The notes beneath the pieces are model-generated. The model did no database searches and was not told the origin of the DNA. It saw only the letters and a list, made by a program, of their open reading frames with translations. 64,000 nt of DNA from Micromonospora thermarum (GTDB lineage Bacteria > Actinomycetota > Actinomycetes > Mycobacteriales > Micromonosporaceae). The position numbers were made by a program, and so were the translations under genes. Positions within the stretch are counted from its first letter, which is position 1, and each line of letters opens with the position of its first letter. Location of the stretch: contig NZ_JAATEO010000027.1 of assembly GCF_012034245.1 (NCBI RefSeq), forward strand, positions 21,450 through 85,449. The letters run 5' to 3'. Below, piece after piece: positions 16,176-23,657 of the stretch.

Positions 16176-17243
16176 TCAGCGATGGCGGTCGATCGCCTGG
16201 CCGGCCAGGGCCGCGAGTGCCGACCGGCACTCGGCCGACACCGGGGCCCGGTCCAGGGCGACCAGGGCGGCGTCGGCGCGGACCCGGATCATCTGCTCGA
16301 TCTTCTCGCGGGCGCCGGTGCTCTCGATGATCTTCCGGAGCTCGGCGGCGCCGTCCGCGTCCAGCTCGGGGTTGCCGAACAGCTCCCGCAGCCGCGCGCT
16401 CTGCGCCCGGTCGGCGGCGTCGCGGGCCAGCGCCATCATCACCGTGGGCTTCCCCTCGCGCAGGTCGTCCAGGACGGACTTGCCGGTGACCGCCGGGTCG
16501 CCGAAGACGCCGAGCACGTCGTCGCGGAGCTGGAAGGCGTCGCCGAGGGGGTCGCCGAACTCGGCCAGCGCGGCCACCAGGTCGGGCCCCGCGTCGGCCA
16601 GCGTCGCACCGATCTGCAACGGCCGGGTGACCGTGTAGCGGGCCGCCTTCATCCGGATCACGGTCAGTGCGCTGGCGACCGAGCCGTCGCCCACCCCGGA
16701 CACCAGGTCCAGGTACTCCCCCGCGATCACCTCGGTACGCATCAGCGCGAAGACGGCGTACCCCCGGTGCACCGCGTCGCTGCTCAGCCCGCACTCGTGG
16801 AACATCTGGTCCGACCAGGCGGCGCAGAGGTCGCCGCAGAGCAGGGCGGTGTTGCGCCCGTACGCCTCGGGGTCGCCCCGCCAGGACGAGCGGGCGTGCA
16901 GGTCGGCGAAGATCCGGTGCACCGAGGGCTCGCCCCGGCGGCGGTCGCTGCCGTCGAGGATGTCGTCGTGGATCAGCGCGAACGCGTGGAACAGCTCCAG
17001 CGCGGCGGCGGCGATCACGATCGGCGTGCCGTCCGGCCCGCCCGCGCTCCGCCAGCCCCAGTAGCAGAAGAGCGGGCGCAGCCGCTTGCCGCCGGCCAGC
17101 ACGAACCGGTGCAGCGCGGTGAACACGCCGCGCGGCGCGCCGTCCGGCCAGTCCGGACCCTGCCGGTCGAGGAACGCGGCCAGCTCGGCGTCGAACCGGG
17201 CCCGCAGCCCGCTCGCGTCGGTGGGCGCGACGGTGATGGTCAC
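16176..17243 (-). CDS. Polyprenyl diphosphate synthase
   Basis: A 355-residue trans-prenyl diphosphate synthase that condenses isopentenyl diphosphate onto an allylic diphosphate. The first Asp-rich motif is LIHDDILDGSDRRRG (about 91-105) and the second is FQLRDDVLGVFGD (about 234-246); GGKRLRP near 51-57 binds isopentenyl diphosphate. The residues before the first motif (FHAFAL) set chain length but I cannot predict C15, C20 or longer with confidence. ATG at 17243 overlaps the stop of the EboF-like gene in ATGA. It is the last gene of the eight-gene operon and presumably supplies the prenyl donor for the UbiA enzyme encoded upstream (inference). No terpene cyclase is nearby. Confidence 0.92.
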   Translation of the reverse strand: MTITVAPTDASGLRARFDAELAAFLDRQGPDWPDGAPRGVFTALHRFVLAGGKRLRPLFCYWGWRSAGGPDGTPIVIAAAALELFHAFALIHDDILDGSDRRRGEPSVHRIFADLHARSSWRGDPEAYGRNTALLCGDLCAAWSDQMFHECGLSSDAVHRGYAVFALMRTEVIAGEYLDLVSGVGDGSVASALTVIRMKAARYTVTRPLQIGATLADAGPDLVAALAEFGDPLGDAFQLRDDVLGVFGDPAVTGKSVLDDLREGKPTVMMALARDAADRAQSARLRELFGNPELDADGAAELRKIIESTGAREKIEQMIRVRADAALVALDRAPVSAECRSALAALAGQAIDRHR

Positions 17244-18703
17244 GACGCCTCCCCCGGCCGCCCGCCGTCACCCGGCGGGGACGCGGCAGCCGGCGGGGAC
17301 CCGGCCGCCGGCGGGCCGGGCGGGGCGAGCCCGGCCAGCTCCAGCAGCAGCCCCTTCACCTCGGTCGCGGCCAGCCGCTCCCGCGCCGCCGACGGGTCGG
17401 AGCAGAGCAGCACGGGCCCGTCGGCCGGGTCGGCGGGCAGCCGCCCGTGCGAACCCCGGACCGCCCGCGCGCCCGCGTCCAGCCCTACCACGCTCATCAG
17501 GTACCGCATCCCCAGCTTCTTGCGGGCCAGCGCGACCGCCGCCCGTCGCTTCGCCGCGCCCGGGGCCGCCGGATCGAAGAACAGCTCCGCCGGGTCGTAC
17601 CCGGGCTTGCGGTGGATCTCCACCAGCCGGGCGAAGTCCGGCGCGTGGGCGTCGTCCAGCCAGTAGTAGTACGTGAACCAGGCGTCCGGCTCGGCCACCA
17701 GGACGAGGTCGCCGGCGCGCGGGTGGTCCAGCCCGTACGCCGCCTTGCCGTCGGCGTCCAGCACCTCGGCCACCCCGGGGAGCCCCGCGCACAGCTTCGC
17801 CACCGCCGGCACGTCGGCCGGGTCGCGCACGTACACGTGGGCGATCTGGTGGTCGGCGACCGCGAACGCCCGCGAGGTCCACGGGTCGAGGTACTCCATC
17901 CCCGCCTGCGTGTACACCCGCAGCAGCCCCTCGCCGCGCAGCAGCCGGTTGACGTCGACCGGCCGGGACACGTCGGTGATGCCGTACTCGGAGAGCACCA
18001 CCACGGTGGCGTCCCGGGCGCGCGCGGCGTCCAGCAGCGGCGCGAGGGCGCCGTCCAGCTCGGCCGCCGCCGCGGCGGCCCGCGGCGAGGACGGGCCGAA
18101 GCGTTGCAGGTCGTAGTCCAGGTGCGGGACGTAGACCAGGGTCAGGTCCGGGGACTGGTCGGCGAGGATCCGCTCGGCGGCCCGGCAGATCCACCGGGAC
18201 GACGGCAGCCCGGCGCCCGGCCCCCAGTACGTGAGCAGCGGGAAGGTGCCGAGCGCGCCGGTGAGGGTGTCGTGCAGCTCCGGCGGGTCGGTGTAGCAGT
18301 CCGGGTCCTTGCGCCCGTCGGCGTGGTACACGGGCCGGGGCGTGACCGTCCAGTCGACGTCCGCGCCCATCGCGTACCACCAGCACACGTTCGCCACCGT
18401 CCACCCGGGCTCGACCCGCCGGGCGGCCTGCCACAGCTTCTCGCCGCCGACCAGGGCGTTGTGCTGCCGCCAGAGCAGCACCTCGCCGAGGTCCCGGAAG
18501 TACCACCCGTTGCCGACGATCCCGTGCCCGGCCGGCGGAACCCCGGTGAGGAACGTCGACTGCACCGAGCAGGTCACCGCCGGCAGCACCGTCCCCAGCT
18601 CGGCACGGAAGCCCTCGTCCGCCACCGCCCGCAGCCGGGGCATGTGCGCCAGCAGGCGCGGGGTCAGGCCCACCACGTCCAGCACGACCAACCGCCTGCT
18701 CAT
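17240..18703 (-). CDS. eboF: Alkaline-phosphatase-superfamily protein, EboF-like (type I phosphodiesterase fold)
   Basis: A 487-residue protein of the nucleotide pyrophosphatase/phosphodiesterase branch. It begins RLVVLDVVGLTP with the first metal Asp, has the nucleophile region LPAVTCSVQSTFLTG (about 40-54), YVPHLDYDLQRFG (about 190-202) and VVVLSEYGITDVSRPVDVN (about 235-253). Enzymes of this fold cleave phosphodiesters or phosphomonoesters with two zinc ions. The genetic context (EboE immediately upstream in ATGA overlap, EboB and EboA before it) identifies it as EboF of the ebo cluster. No signal peptide is seen, so it acts in the cytoplasm. The Pro/Gly/Ala-rich C-terminal tail (from about 462) looks disordered. 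Confidence 0.8.
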   Translation of the reverse strand: MSRRLVVLDVVGLTPRLLAHMPRLRAVADEGFRAELGTVLPAVTCSVQSTFLTGVPPAGHGIVGNGWYFRDLGEVLLWRQHNALVGGEKLWQAARRVEPGWTVANVCWWYAMGADVDWTVTPRPVYHADGRKDPDCYTDPPELHDTLTGALGTFPLLTYWGPGAGLPSSRWICRAAERILADQSPDLTLVYVPHLDYDLQRFGPSSPRAAAAAAELDGALAPLLDAARARDATVVVLSEYGITDVSRPVDVNRLLRGEGLLRVYTQAGMEYLDPWTSRAFAVADHQIAHVYVRDPADVPAVAKLCAGLPGVAEVLDADGKAAYGLDHPRAGDLVLVAEPDAWFTYYYWLDDAHAPDFARLVEIHRKPGYDPAELFFDPAAPGAAKRRAAVALARKKLGMRYLMSVVGLDAGARAVRGSHGRLPADPADGPVLLCSDPSAARERLAATEVKGLLLELAGLAPPGPPAAGSPPAAASPPGDGGRPGEAS

Positions 18704-18780
18704 ACCGTCACCTCGCGTCGCTCGGGTCCGGCCGGAGGCTCCACCTGATTCGCTCGCCTGCGCTCGCTCATGCCGTCACC
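18700..18780. repeat. Start-site element, copy A (ATGAGCGAGCG ... GAGGTGACGG)
   Basis: On the minus strand this stretch reads ATGAGCGAGCGCAGGCGAGC, then AATCA, a variable part, and CCGAGCGACGCGAGGTGACGG before the next ATGAG. A clear relative occupies 28814-28899 at another gene junction. Here it is translated as the last 23 residues of EboE. Confidence 0.65.
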
Positions 18781-20019
18781 GCCGGGTTGGTCGGGGGCCA
18801 GGCCGAGCGCGACCAGCTCGTCGCGGGCGAAGGCCAGCTCGGCGGCGATCCCGGCGGCCAGCTCCGCGTCGGTGCGCGGCCGCCGCGCCGCCGGCAGCAC
18901 CCCCCAGGTGTACGTCTCGACGTCGAGGTGGTCGCAGCCGGCGTCCGGGCCGGCGAAGAGCGCGGCCAGCGCGGCGCGTAGCACCGGCAGTGTCGATGCC
19001 AGCGGCGGCTCGGGCGGGGCGTGCAGCGGCACGTGGTAGTGCACGCGCCACGGGCCGGGCAGCGCCGCGTCGAGGGCCGCGTCCAGGTCGTCGGCCGACC
19101 AGGCGGGGTCCGCCGGGTCGGCCGTCCCGTCGCCGCCGGCCGGGCTGCCGGCCGCCGCGGGGGCGGCCCGGCGCGTGCCGGTCGCGGTGGCGCAGCCGGC
19201 CGCGCGGGTCTGGTGCAGGAAGCGCGGCTCCACCCAGCGGCGCAGGGCGTCCGCGTCGGCGGCCGGGTCGGCGGCCTCCAGCGCGGCGGAGACCTGCACC
19301 TTGACGACCGGCAGCCCGGCCGCACGCAGCCGGCCGAGGGCGGCGGCCGGCTGCTCCCACGCGCAGGCGAGGTGGGCGAGGTCCAGGCAGATCCCGAGCC
19401 GGTCGGTGTCCATGTCGGACAGCACCGTCGCGGCCTGCCCGGTCGATTCCACCAGACAACCGGGTTCCGGTTCGAAGCCGACCCGGACCGGCCGGCCGGT
19501 GTCCCGCTCGACGGCCGCGAGTCCCGCCGCCAGCTCGTCGAGCCGGCGGCGGGCGGCGTCGGCGCGGGCCGCGTCCCAGGGCTCCCGCCAGGCGAGTGGC
19601 AGCGTCGACACCGAGCCCCGGGCCGCGTCGTCCGGCAGCAGGTCCGCGAGCACCCGGGCCAGGTCCAGGGTGTACGCGAGCCGGCCCGTGGTGGTCCAGT
19701 CCGGGTGGTACACCGCGCCCTTGACGACGGGTGCCTGGAACGCCGCGTACGGGAAGCCGTTGAGGGTGACCACCTCCAGGCCCCGCGCGGCCAGCTCGGT
19801 GCGCAACCGGTGGCGGGCGCCGGGGTCGGCGGCCAGCTCGGCGGCGACCGGGGCGGCGAGCCACAGTCCCAGCCCGAGCAGGTCCGCGCCGAGCGTCTCG
19901 CGGACCGGCACCGCGTACGTGTCGAGCTGCGCGAGGATGCCGGCGAGGTCCTCGGCGGGGTGCACGTTGGTGCAGTACCCGAGGTGGACGGTGCTCCCGT
20001 CGGCGTGCCGCAGCCTCAT
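18700..20019 (-). CDS. eboE: EboE-like metabolite-traffic TIM-barrel protein
   Basis: A 439-residue TIM barrel of the xylose-isomerase-like superfamily that matches the EboE family at its N terminus (STVHLGYCTNVHPAEDL, about 9-25) and has FEPEPGCLVES (about 180-190), CLDLAHLACAWEQP (about 208-221) and VDVETYTWGVLP-like C-terminal blocks (HLDVETYTWGVL). EboE is needed with its partners for moving a metabolite or its precursor in organisms where the cluster was studied; its chemistry is unknown. ATG at 20019 shares one base with the stop of the TatD gene. The last 23 residues (from MSERRRANQ) derive from the start-site element and are probably not part of the fold. Confidence 0.82.
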   Translation of the reverse strand: MRLRHADGSTVHLGYCTNVHPAEDLAGILAQLDTYAVPVRETLGADLLGLGLWLAAPVAAELAADPGARHRLRTELAARGLEVVTLNGFPYAAFQAPVVKGAVYHPDWTTTGRLAYTLDLARVLADLLPDDAARGSVSTLPLAWREPWDAARADAARRRLDELAAGLAAVERDTGRPVRVGFEPEPGCLVESTGQAATVLSDMDTDRLGICLDLAHLACAWEQPAAALGRLRAAGLPVVKVQVSAALEAADPAADADALRRWVEPRFLHQTRAAGCATATGTRRAAPAAAGSPAGGDGTADPADPAWSADDLDAALDAALPGPWRVHYHVPLHAPPEPPLASTLPVLRAALAALFAGPDAGCDHLDVETYTWGVLPAARRPRTDAELAAGIAAELAFARDELVALGLAPDQPGGDGMSERRRANQVEPPAGPERREVTV

Positions 20020-20870
20020 CAGCTGCCGCCGCGCAGGATCGAGTTGCCGGCGAAGGTCGCGCCCGGCGCGTCCACGTCGCCCAGGTCGAGCCGCCCGGAC
20101 TGCCCGTAGAACTCGACCGGGTTGCGCCAGAGCACCCGGTCGACGTCGTCGTCGGTGAACCCGGCCAGCAGCATCGCCTCCCCGGTGGCCCGGGTGAGCA
20201 ACGGGTCGGAGCGCCCCCAGTCGGCGGCCGAGTTGACCAGCACCCGTTCGGTCCCGTACGCCTTCAGCAGCTCCACCATGCGCGGCGGGGACATCTTCGT
20301 GTCCGGGTAGATGGAGAAGCCGAGCCAGCAGCCGGTGTGGCGGACCAGCTCGACGGTCACCTCGTTGAGGTGGTCGAGCACGACCCGGCCCGGCTCGATG
20401 CCCGACTCGGCGACCACGGCGAGGCTGCGCTCGACGCCGCGCGCCTTGTCCCGGTGCGGGGTGTGCACCAGCGCCGGCAGGTCGTGCGCGACGGCCAGGG
20501 CGAGCTGGGCGGCGAAGACGTCGTCCTCCTCGGGCGTCATCGCGTCGTACCCGATCTCGCCGACCGCCACCACGCCGTCCTTCTCCAGGTAGCGCGGCAG
20601 CACGTCGAGCACCGGCCGGCAGCGCGGGTCGTTGGCCTCCTTCGGGTTGAGCGCCACGGTGGCGTGGTGGCGCACCCCGAACTGCCCGGCCCGGAACGGC
20701 TCCCACCCGACCAGCGAGTCGAAGTAGTCGGTGAAGGAGCCGACGCCGGTGCGCGGCTGGCCCAGCCAGAACGCCGGCTCAACCACGGCGCGGACGCCCG
20801 CGGCGGCCATCCGCTCGTAGTCGTCGGTGGTGCGGGACGTCATGTGGATGTGCGGGTCGAAGATGCGCAT
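20019..20870 (-). CDS. eboB: TatD-family metal hydrolase, EboB-like
   Basis: A 283-residue amidohydrolase-fold protein. The metal ligands are visible in order: DPHIHMTS (HxH, residues 5-12), VGEIGYDAMTPEED (Glu, about 101-114), LVHTPHRDK (His, about 131-139), VVLDHLNEV (His) and SAADWGRSDP (Asp, about 221-230). It is therefore likely a catalytic two-metal hydrolase. Members of the ebo cluster called EboB belong to this TatD-like group. The start codon overlaps the EboA stop (TGATG), and its stop overlaps the EboE start, so expression is coupled. Substrate unknown; a hydrolytic step on a phosphorylated or amide precursor is possible. Confidence 0.82.
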   Translation of the reverse strand: MRIFDPHIHMTSRTTDDYERMAAAGVRAVVEPAFWLGQPRTGVGSFTDYFDSLVGWEPFRAGQFGVRHHATVALNPKEANDPRCRPVLDVLPRYLEKDGVVAVGEIGYDAMTPEEDDVFAAQLALAVAHDLPALVHTPHRDKARGVERSLAVVAESGIEPGRVVLDHLNEVTVELVRHTGCWLGFSIYPDTKMSPPRMVELLKAYGTERVLVNSAADWGRSDPLLTRATGEAMLLAGFTDDDVDRVLWRNPVEFYGQSGRLDLGDVDAPGATFAGNSILRGGS

Positions 20871-21487
20871 CACGCCTCCTTGGGGCCGGTGTCGGCACCG
20901 GCCCTGAGCCGGTCGAGCAGGTCGGTGGCGTCGGCGGGCATGGTGCGGCCGGCGGCGGCCCGCTCGGCGGCGAGCGCGGCGAGCATCGCCGCCAGCTCCC
21001 CGTCGGCGCGGGCGTCGAGGTCGGCCACCACGGCCAGCGGCACGCCCGTGAACACGCACTTGAGCACCGCCTGCCGCCAGGCCGCCGGGTCGAGATGCCG
21101 GGCGTACGGGCCGAGGGCCGCGGCGACCAGCCGGGTGTCGTTGGTGCGGATCGCGTCGTGCAGCAGCGGCACCCCGGCCGTGCCGACCGGCAGCAGCGGC
21201 AGTGCCTTGAGCACGGCGCGTTTCTCGGCGGCGTCCCCGGTCCGGTAGAGCGCGTCGGCCTGCGCCGCGTGGTCGGTGGGCAGGGCGGCCAGCAGCAGCG
21301 CGCGGGCCGCCTCGTCGGCCGTCCAGCCGGGCAGGTCGGGCAACTCGTCCCGGCCGCAGCGCCGGCCGGCGGCCGGGAAGAACCGCGCGATCTCGCCCGG
21401 TTCGGCCGCGACGCGGCGCAGTGCCGTCGCCAGCCAGTCGGGATCGGGTACGCCCCGCAGCGCGTCCCGCAGTCGATCCGGTGTCAT
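20870..21487 (-). CDS. eboA: EboA-domain protein
   Basis: A 205-residue helical, Ala/Leu-rich soluble protein with no catalytic motif that I can see. The blocks GEIARFFPAAGRRCGRDEL, WTADEAARALLLAALP, LYRTGDAAEKRAVLKALPLL and CVFTGVPLAVVADLDARAD look like a HEAT-like helical repeat, as expected for EboA. Length and position immediately before the TatD gene fit. ATG at 21487 has GGAGGAGA six bases upstream. EboA may be a scaffold for the other Ebo proteins; this is inference. A 56-base gap separates it from the TIM-barrel gene upstream, the only break in the operon. Confidence 0.75.
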   Translation of the reverse strand: MTPDRLRDALRGVPDPDWLATALRRVAAEPGEIARFFPAAGRRCGRDELPDLPGWTADEAARALLLAALPTDHAAQADALYRTGDAAEKRAVLKALPLLPVGTAGVPLLHDAIRTNDTRLVAAALGPYARHLDPAAWRQAVLKCVFTGVPLAVVADLDARADGELAAMLAALAAERAAAGRTMPADATDLLDRLRAGADTGPKEA

Positions 21488-21543
21488 CGCCGTCTCCTCC
21501 CTCTGCTGCCGCCCGAGGTACCGCGCGCCGCCTCTGCTCTGCT

Positions 21544-22653
21544 TCACCCCACGCAACGGCCGGTGCCCGCACGTCGGACGCCGGGCGGTGCGTCCGTTGA
21601 AGAAGAGCAAAGGGCATCCGCGAGGTCTTCTCCCGTCGTCGGGGCACCGGCGGGCGCCGTGCCCCCCGCGCGAGCGACCGTCCGGCCGGTCGGCCCGGCC
21701 GTCGTCGCACGCCCGCCGTCGCCCGCGGCCTTCCCGCGTCCGCCGTCGCCCTCGGCCGCGGCTGCCGCTGCGGCGCACAGGAACTCCAGCGAGCGCGCGG
21801 CCACCGCGGGCGCGGCGTGCGAGTGGCGGGGCAGCTCGACCGCGACCAGCCCCCGGTAGTCGACCTCGCGCAGCGCGGCCAGCACCGGCGGAAAGTCGAT
21901 CTCGCCGGTGCCGAACTCCAGGTGCTCGTGCACGCCCCGCCGCATGTCGTCGATCTGGACGTTGACCAGGTGAGCGGCGACGTCGCGGACGCAGTCGGGC
22001 ACCGGCTGCGGCTCCAGGCAGCGGCAGTGCCCGATGTCGAGGGTGACCCCGAGCCGAGCGGGCGCCCCCAGGGCCGCGTGCAGCCGGCGCCAGCCCGCGA
22101 TGTCCTCGACCAGCATCCCCGGCTCGGGTTCGAAGCCCAGCGTCACGCCGGCGGCGTCGGCCGCCTCGACCACGGTGGCGCACCCGGCGAGCAGGCGGTC
22201 CCAGGCCAAGGCAGGCGGGACGGCCTCCGGCCGGACGCCGGCCCAGAAGGAGACCGCCTCGGCGCCGAGGTCCGCGCCGACCGCCACCGCCCGGCGCAGG
22301 AACTCGATCCGGCGGGCGGATTCGTCGTGCAGCAGCGTCGGGGCGTGCTTGTGCCAGGGGTCGAGCAGGTACCGGGCGCCGGTCTCGACCACCACGCCGA
22401 GGCCGAGGGCCGCCAGCCGGCGGCCGACCGCCTCGACCCGCCGGGCCAGCGCGGGCGCGAACGGGTCCAGGTGGTCGTGGTCCAGCGTGAGCGCCACCCC
22501 GGCGTAGCCGAGGTCCGCGATGACCGCGAGCGCGTCGTCGAGGCGGTGGTTGGCGAAGCCGTTGGTGCCGTACCCGAACCGCAGCCCGCCGCCGGCGCCA
22601 CCGGGCACGGACGCCGTGGGGTGGTCGGGAGCCGGCGGGCGGGCGGCGGTCAT
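21544..22653 (-). CDS. Sugar phosphate isomerase/epimerase-like TIM barrel of the ebo-type operon
   Basis: A 369-residue xylose-isomerase-like protein. Strand-end motifs are YAGVALTLDHDHLDPF (about 50-65), LGFEPEPGMLVEDIAGW (about 170-186, metal Glu), VTLDIGHCRCLEP (metal Asp, His), VNVQIDDMRRGVHEHLEFG (about 231-249, His) and VAVELPRHSHAAP (Glu). The metal set is complete, so it should be active. FEPEPG(M/C)LVE is shared with EboE two genes downstream, so the two are paralogues inside one operon. From about residue 300 the protein is a disordered Ala/Gly/Arg tail, probably dispensable. Its start overlaps the UbiA stop in ATGA. It may act on the product of the inositol-phosphate synthase (inference). 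Confidence 0.82.
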   Translation of the reverse strand: MTAARPPAPDHPTASVPGGAGGGLRFGYGTNGFANHRLDDALAVIADLGYAGVALTLDHDHLDPFAPALARRVEAVGRRLAALGLGVVVETGARYLLDPWHKHAPTLLHDESARRIEFLRRAVAVGADLGAEAVSFWAGVRPEAVPPALAWDRLLAGCATVVEAADAAGVTLGFEPEPGMLVEDIAGWRRLHAALGAPARLGVTLDIGHCRCLEPQPVPDCVRDVAAHLVNVQIDDMRRGVHEHLEFGTGEIDFPPVLAALREVDYRGLVAVELPRHSHAAPAVAARSLEFLCAAAAAAAEGDGGRGKAAGDGGRATTAGPTGRTVARAGGTAPAGAPTTGEDLADALCSSSTDAPPGVRRAGTGRCVG

Positions 22654-23657
22654 GTCGGGGAGACCTTCCGGGCCAGGCGCCGGCCCAGCGGCGCGGCCGC
22701 CGCCACCGCCAGCCCCAGCAGGCCGGCGCCGGCTCGGGCGGTCAGCGCGCCCTGCAACGCGGGCAGGCCGGTGATGCCGGCGCCGACCGCCGCGCGGACC
22801 CGACCGGCGGTCGGTTCGGCGACCACCCGGGCCTGGGCGGCGCCGTAGCGGGCGGCGTACGCGGCGGCGAGCAGGGCCGGCAGGGCCGCCGCCACGGCGG
22901 CCACACCGCTCCGGCCGACGGCGGACCGGCGGACGGACCGCGCGGGTGGCGCGGCGGCATCCCCCGGTGGCGTGACCGGCCCGCCGGCACCGGCTCCCGC
23001 CACACCGGCACCACGGCCGGCGGGGACGCTCCGGGCCGCATGCCGGCCGCCGGCCGGACGGTACGCGGCGCTCGCGGCGACCAGGGCGGTACCGGCGAGG
23101 GTGCCCAGTGGCAGCGTGGTGTCGGTGCCGCTGACCTCGCGGCGGGAGAGCGCGGTGACGGTCCAGGTGTGGGCGGCGACGGTGACCGCCGCGGGGACCG
23201 CGTTCCGCAGCCGGCCGCCGGACGCGCCGAGCAGGACGTCCAGCCCCCGGCACGCCGCCATCGCGGCCGGCCCGGCGGCGGTGTTCTTGGCCGCGAGGTC
23301 GTACGCCCAGACGGCGGCGGCGAGCGGAACCGCGACGGCGGCGGCGCGTCGGCCTCCCGCGGCGGCGGCGAGCCCGACCCCGGCGGCGGTGAGGCCCGCG
23401 GCGAGCCCGACCGCGAGACCGGGGTCGACCCGGCCGCTGGGAATCGGCCGCTCGGGGCGCTCGACGGCGTCCAGCCGCCGGTCGGCCCAGTCGTTGGCGG
23501 CCATGCCGGCCCAGTACAGCAGCACCGACGCGGCGGCGAGGGCCGGTGTACGCGGGCCGAGCGCGCCGGCCGCGGCGGCGCCGGCGACGACGTCCCCGGG
23601 CACCGAGAGCGCGGCCGGGGCGCGGACCAGCTCGGCGAGGTCAGCGGCGCGGGGCAT
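22650..23657 (-). CDS. eboC: UbiA-family prenyltransferase, EboC-like
   Basis: A 335-residue integral membrane prenyltransferase. It transfers a prenyl group from a prenyl diphosphate to an acceptor inside the membrane. The first Asp-rich motif is NDWADRRLDAVERPERPIPS (about 54-73). The second region is YDLAAKNTAAGPAAMAACRG (about 119-138), resembling the EboC/SCO3242-type members rather than UbiA or MenA. Eight or nine hydrophobic segments are visible; the loop at about 205-245 is rich in Gly, Ala and Arg. The start overlaps the end of the inositol-phosphate synthase gene by 17 bases. Together with the polyprenyl synthase at the end of the operon it implies a prenylated product. Confidence 0.85.
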   Translation of the reverse strand: MPRAADLAELVRAPAALSVPGDVVAGAAAAGALGPRTPALAAASVLLYWAGMAANDWADRRLDAVERPERPIPSGRVDPGLAVGLAAGLTAAGVGLAAAAGGRRAAAVAVPLAAAVWAYDLAAKNTAAGPAAMAACRGLDVLLGASGGRLRNAVPAAVTVAAHTWTVTALSRREVSGTDTTLPLGTLAGTALVAASAAYRPAGGRHAARSVPAGRGAGVAGAGAGGPVTPPGDAAAPPARSVRRSAVGRSGVAAVAAALPALLAAAYAARYGAAQARVVAEPTAGRVRAAVGAGITGLPALQGALTARAGAGLLGLAVAAAAPLGRRLARKVSPT

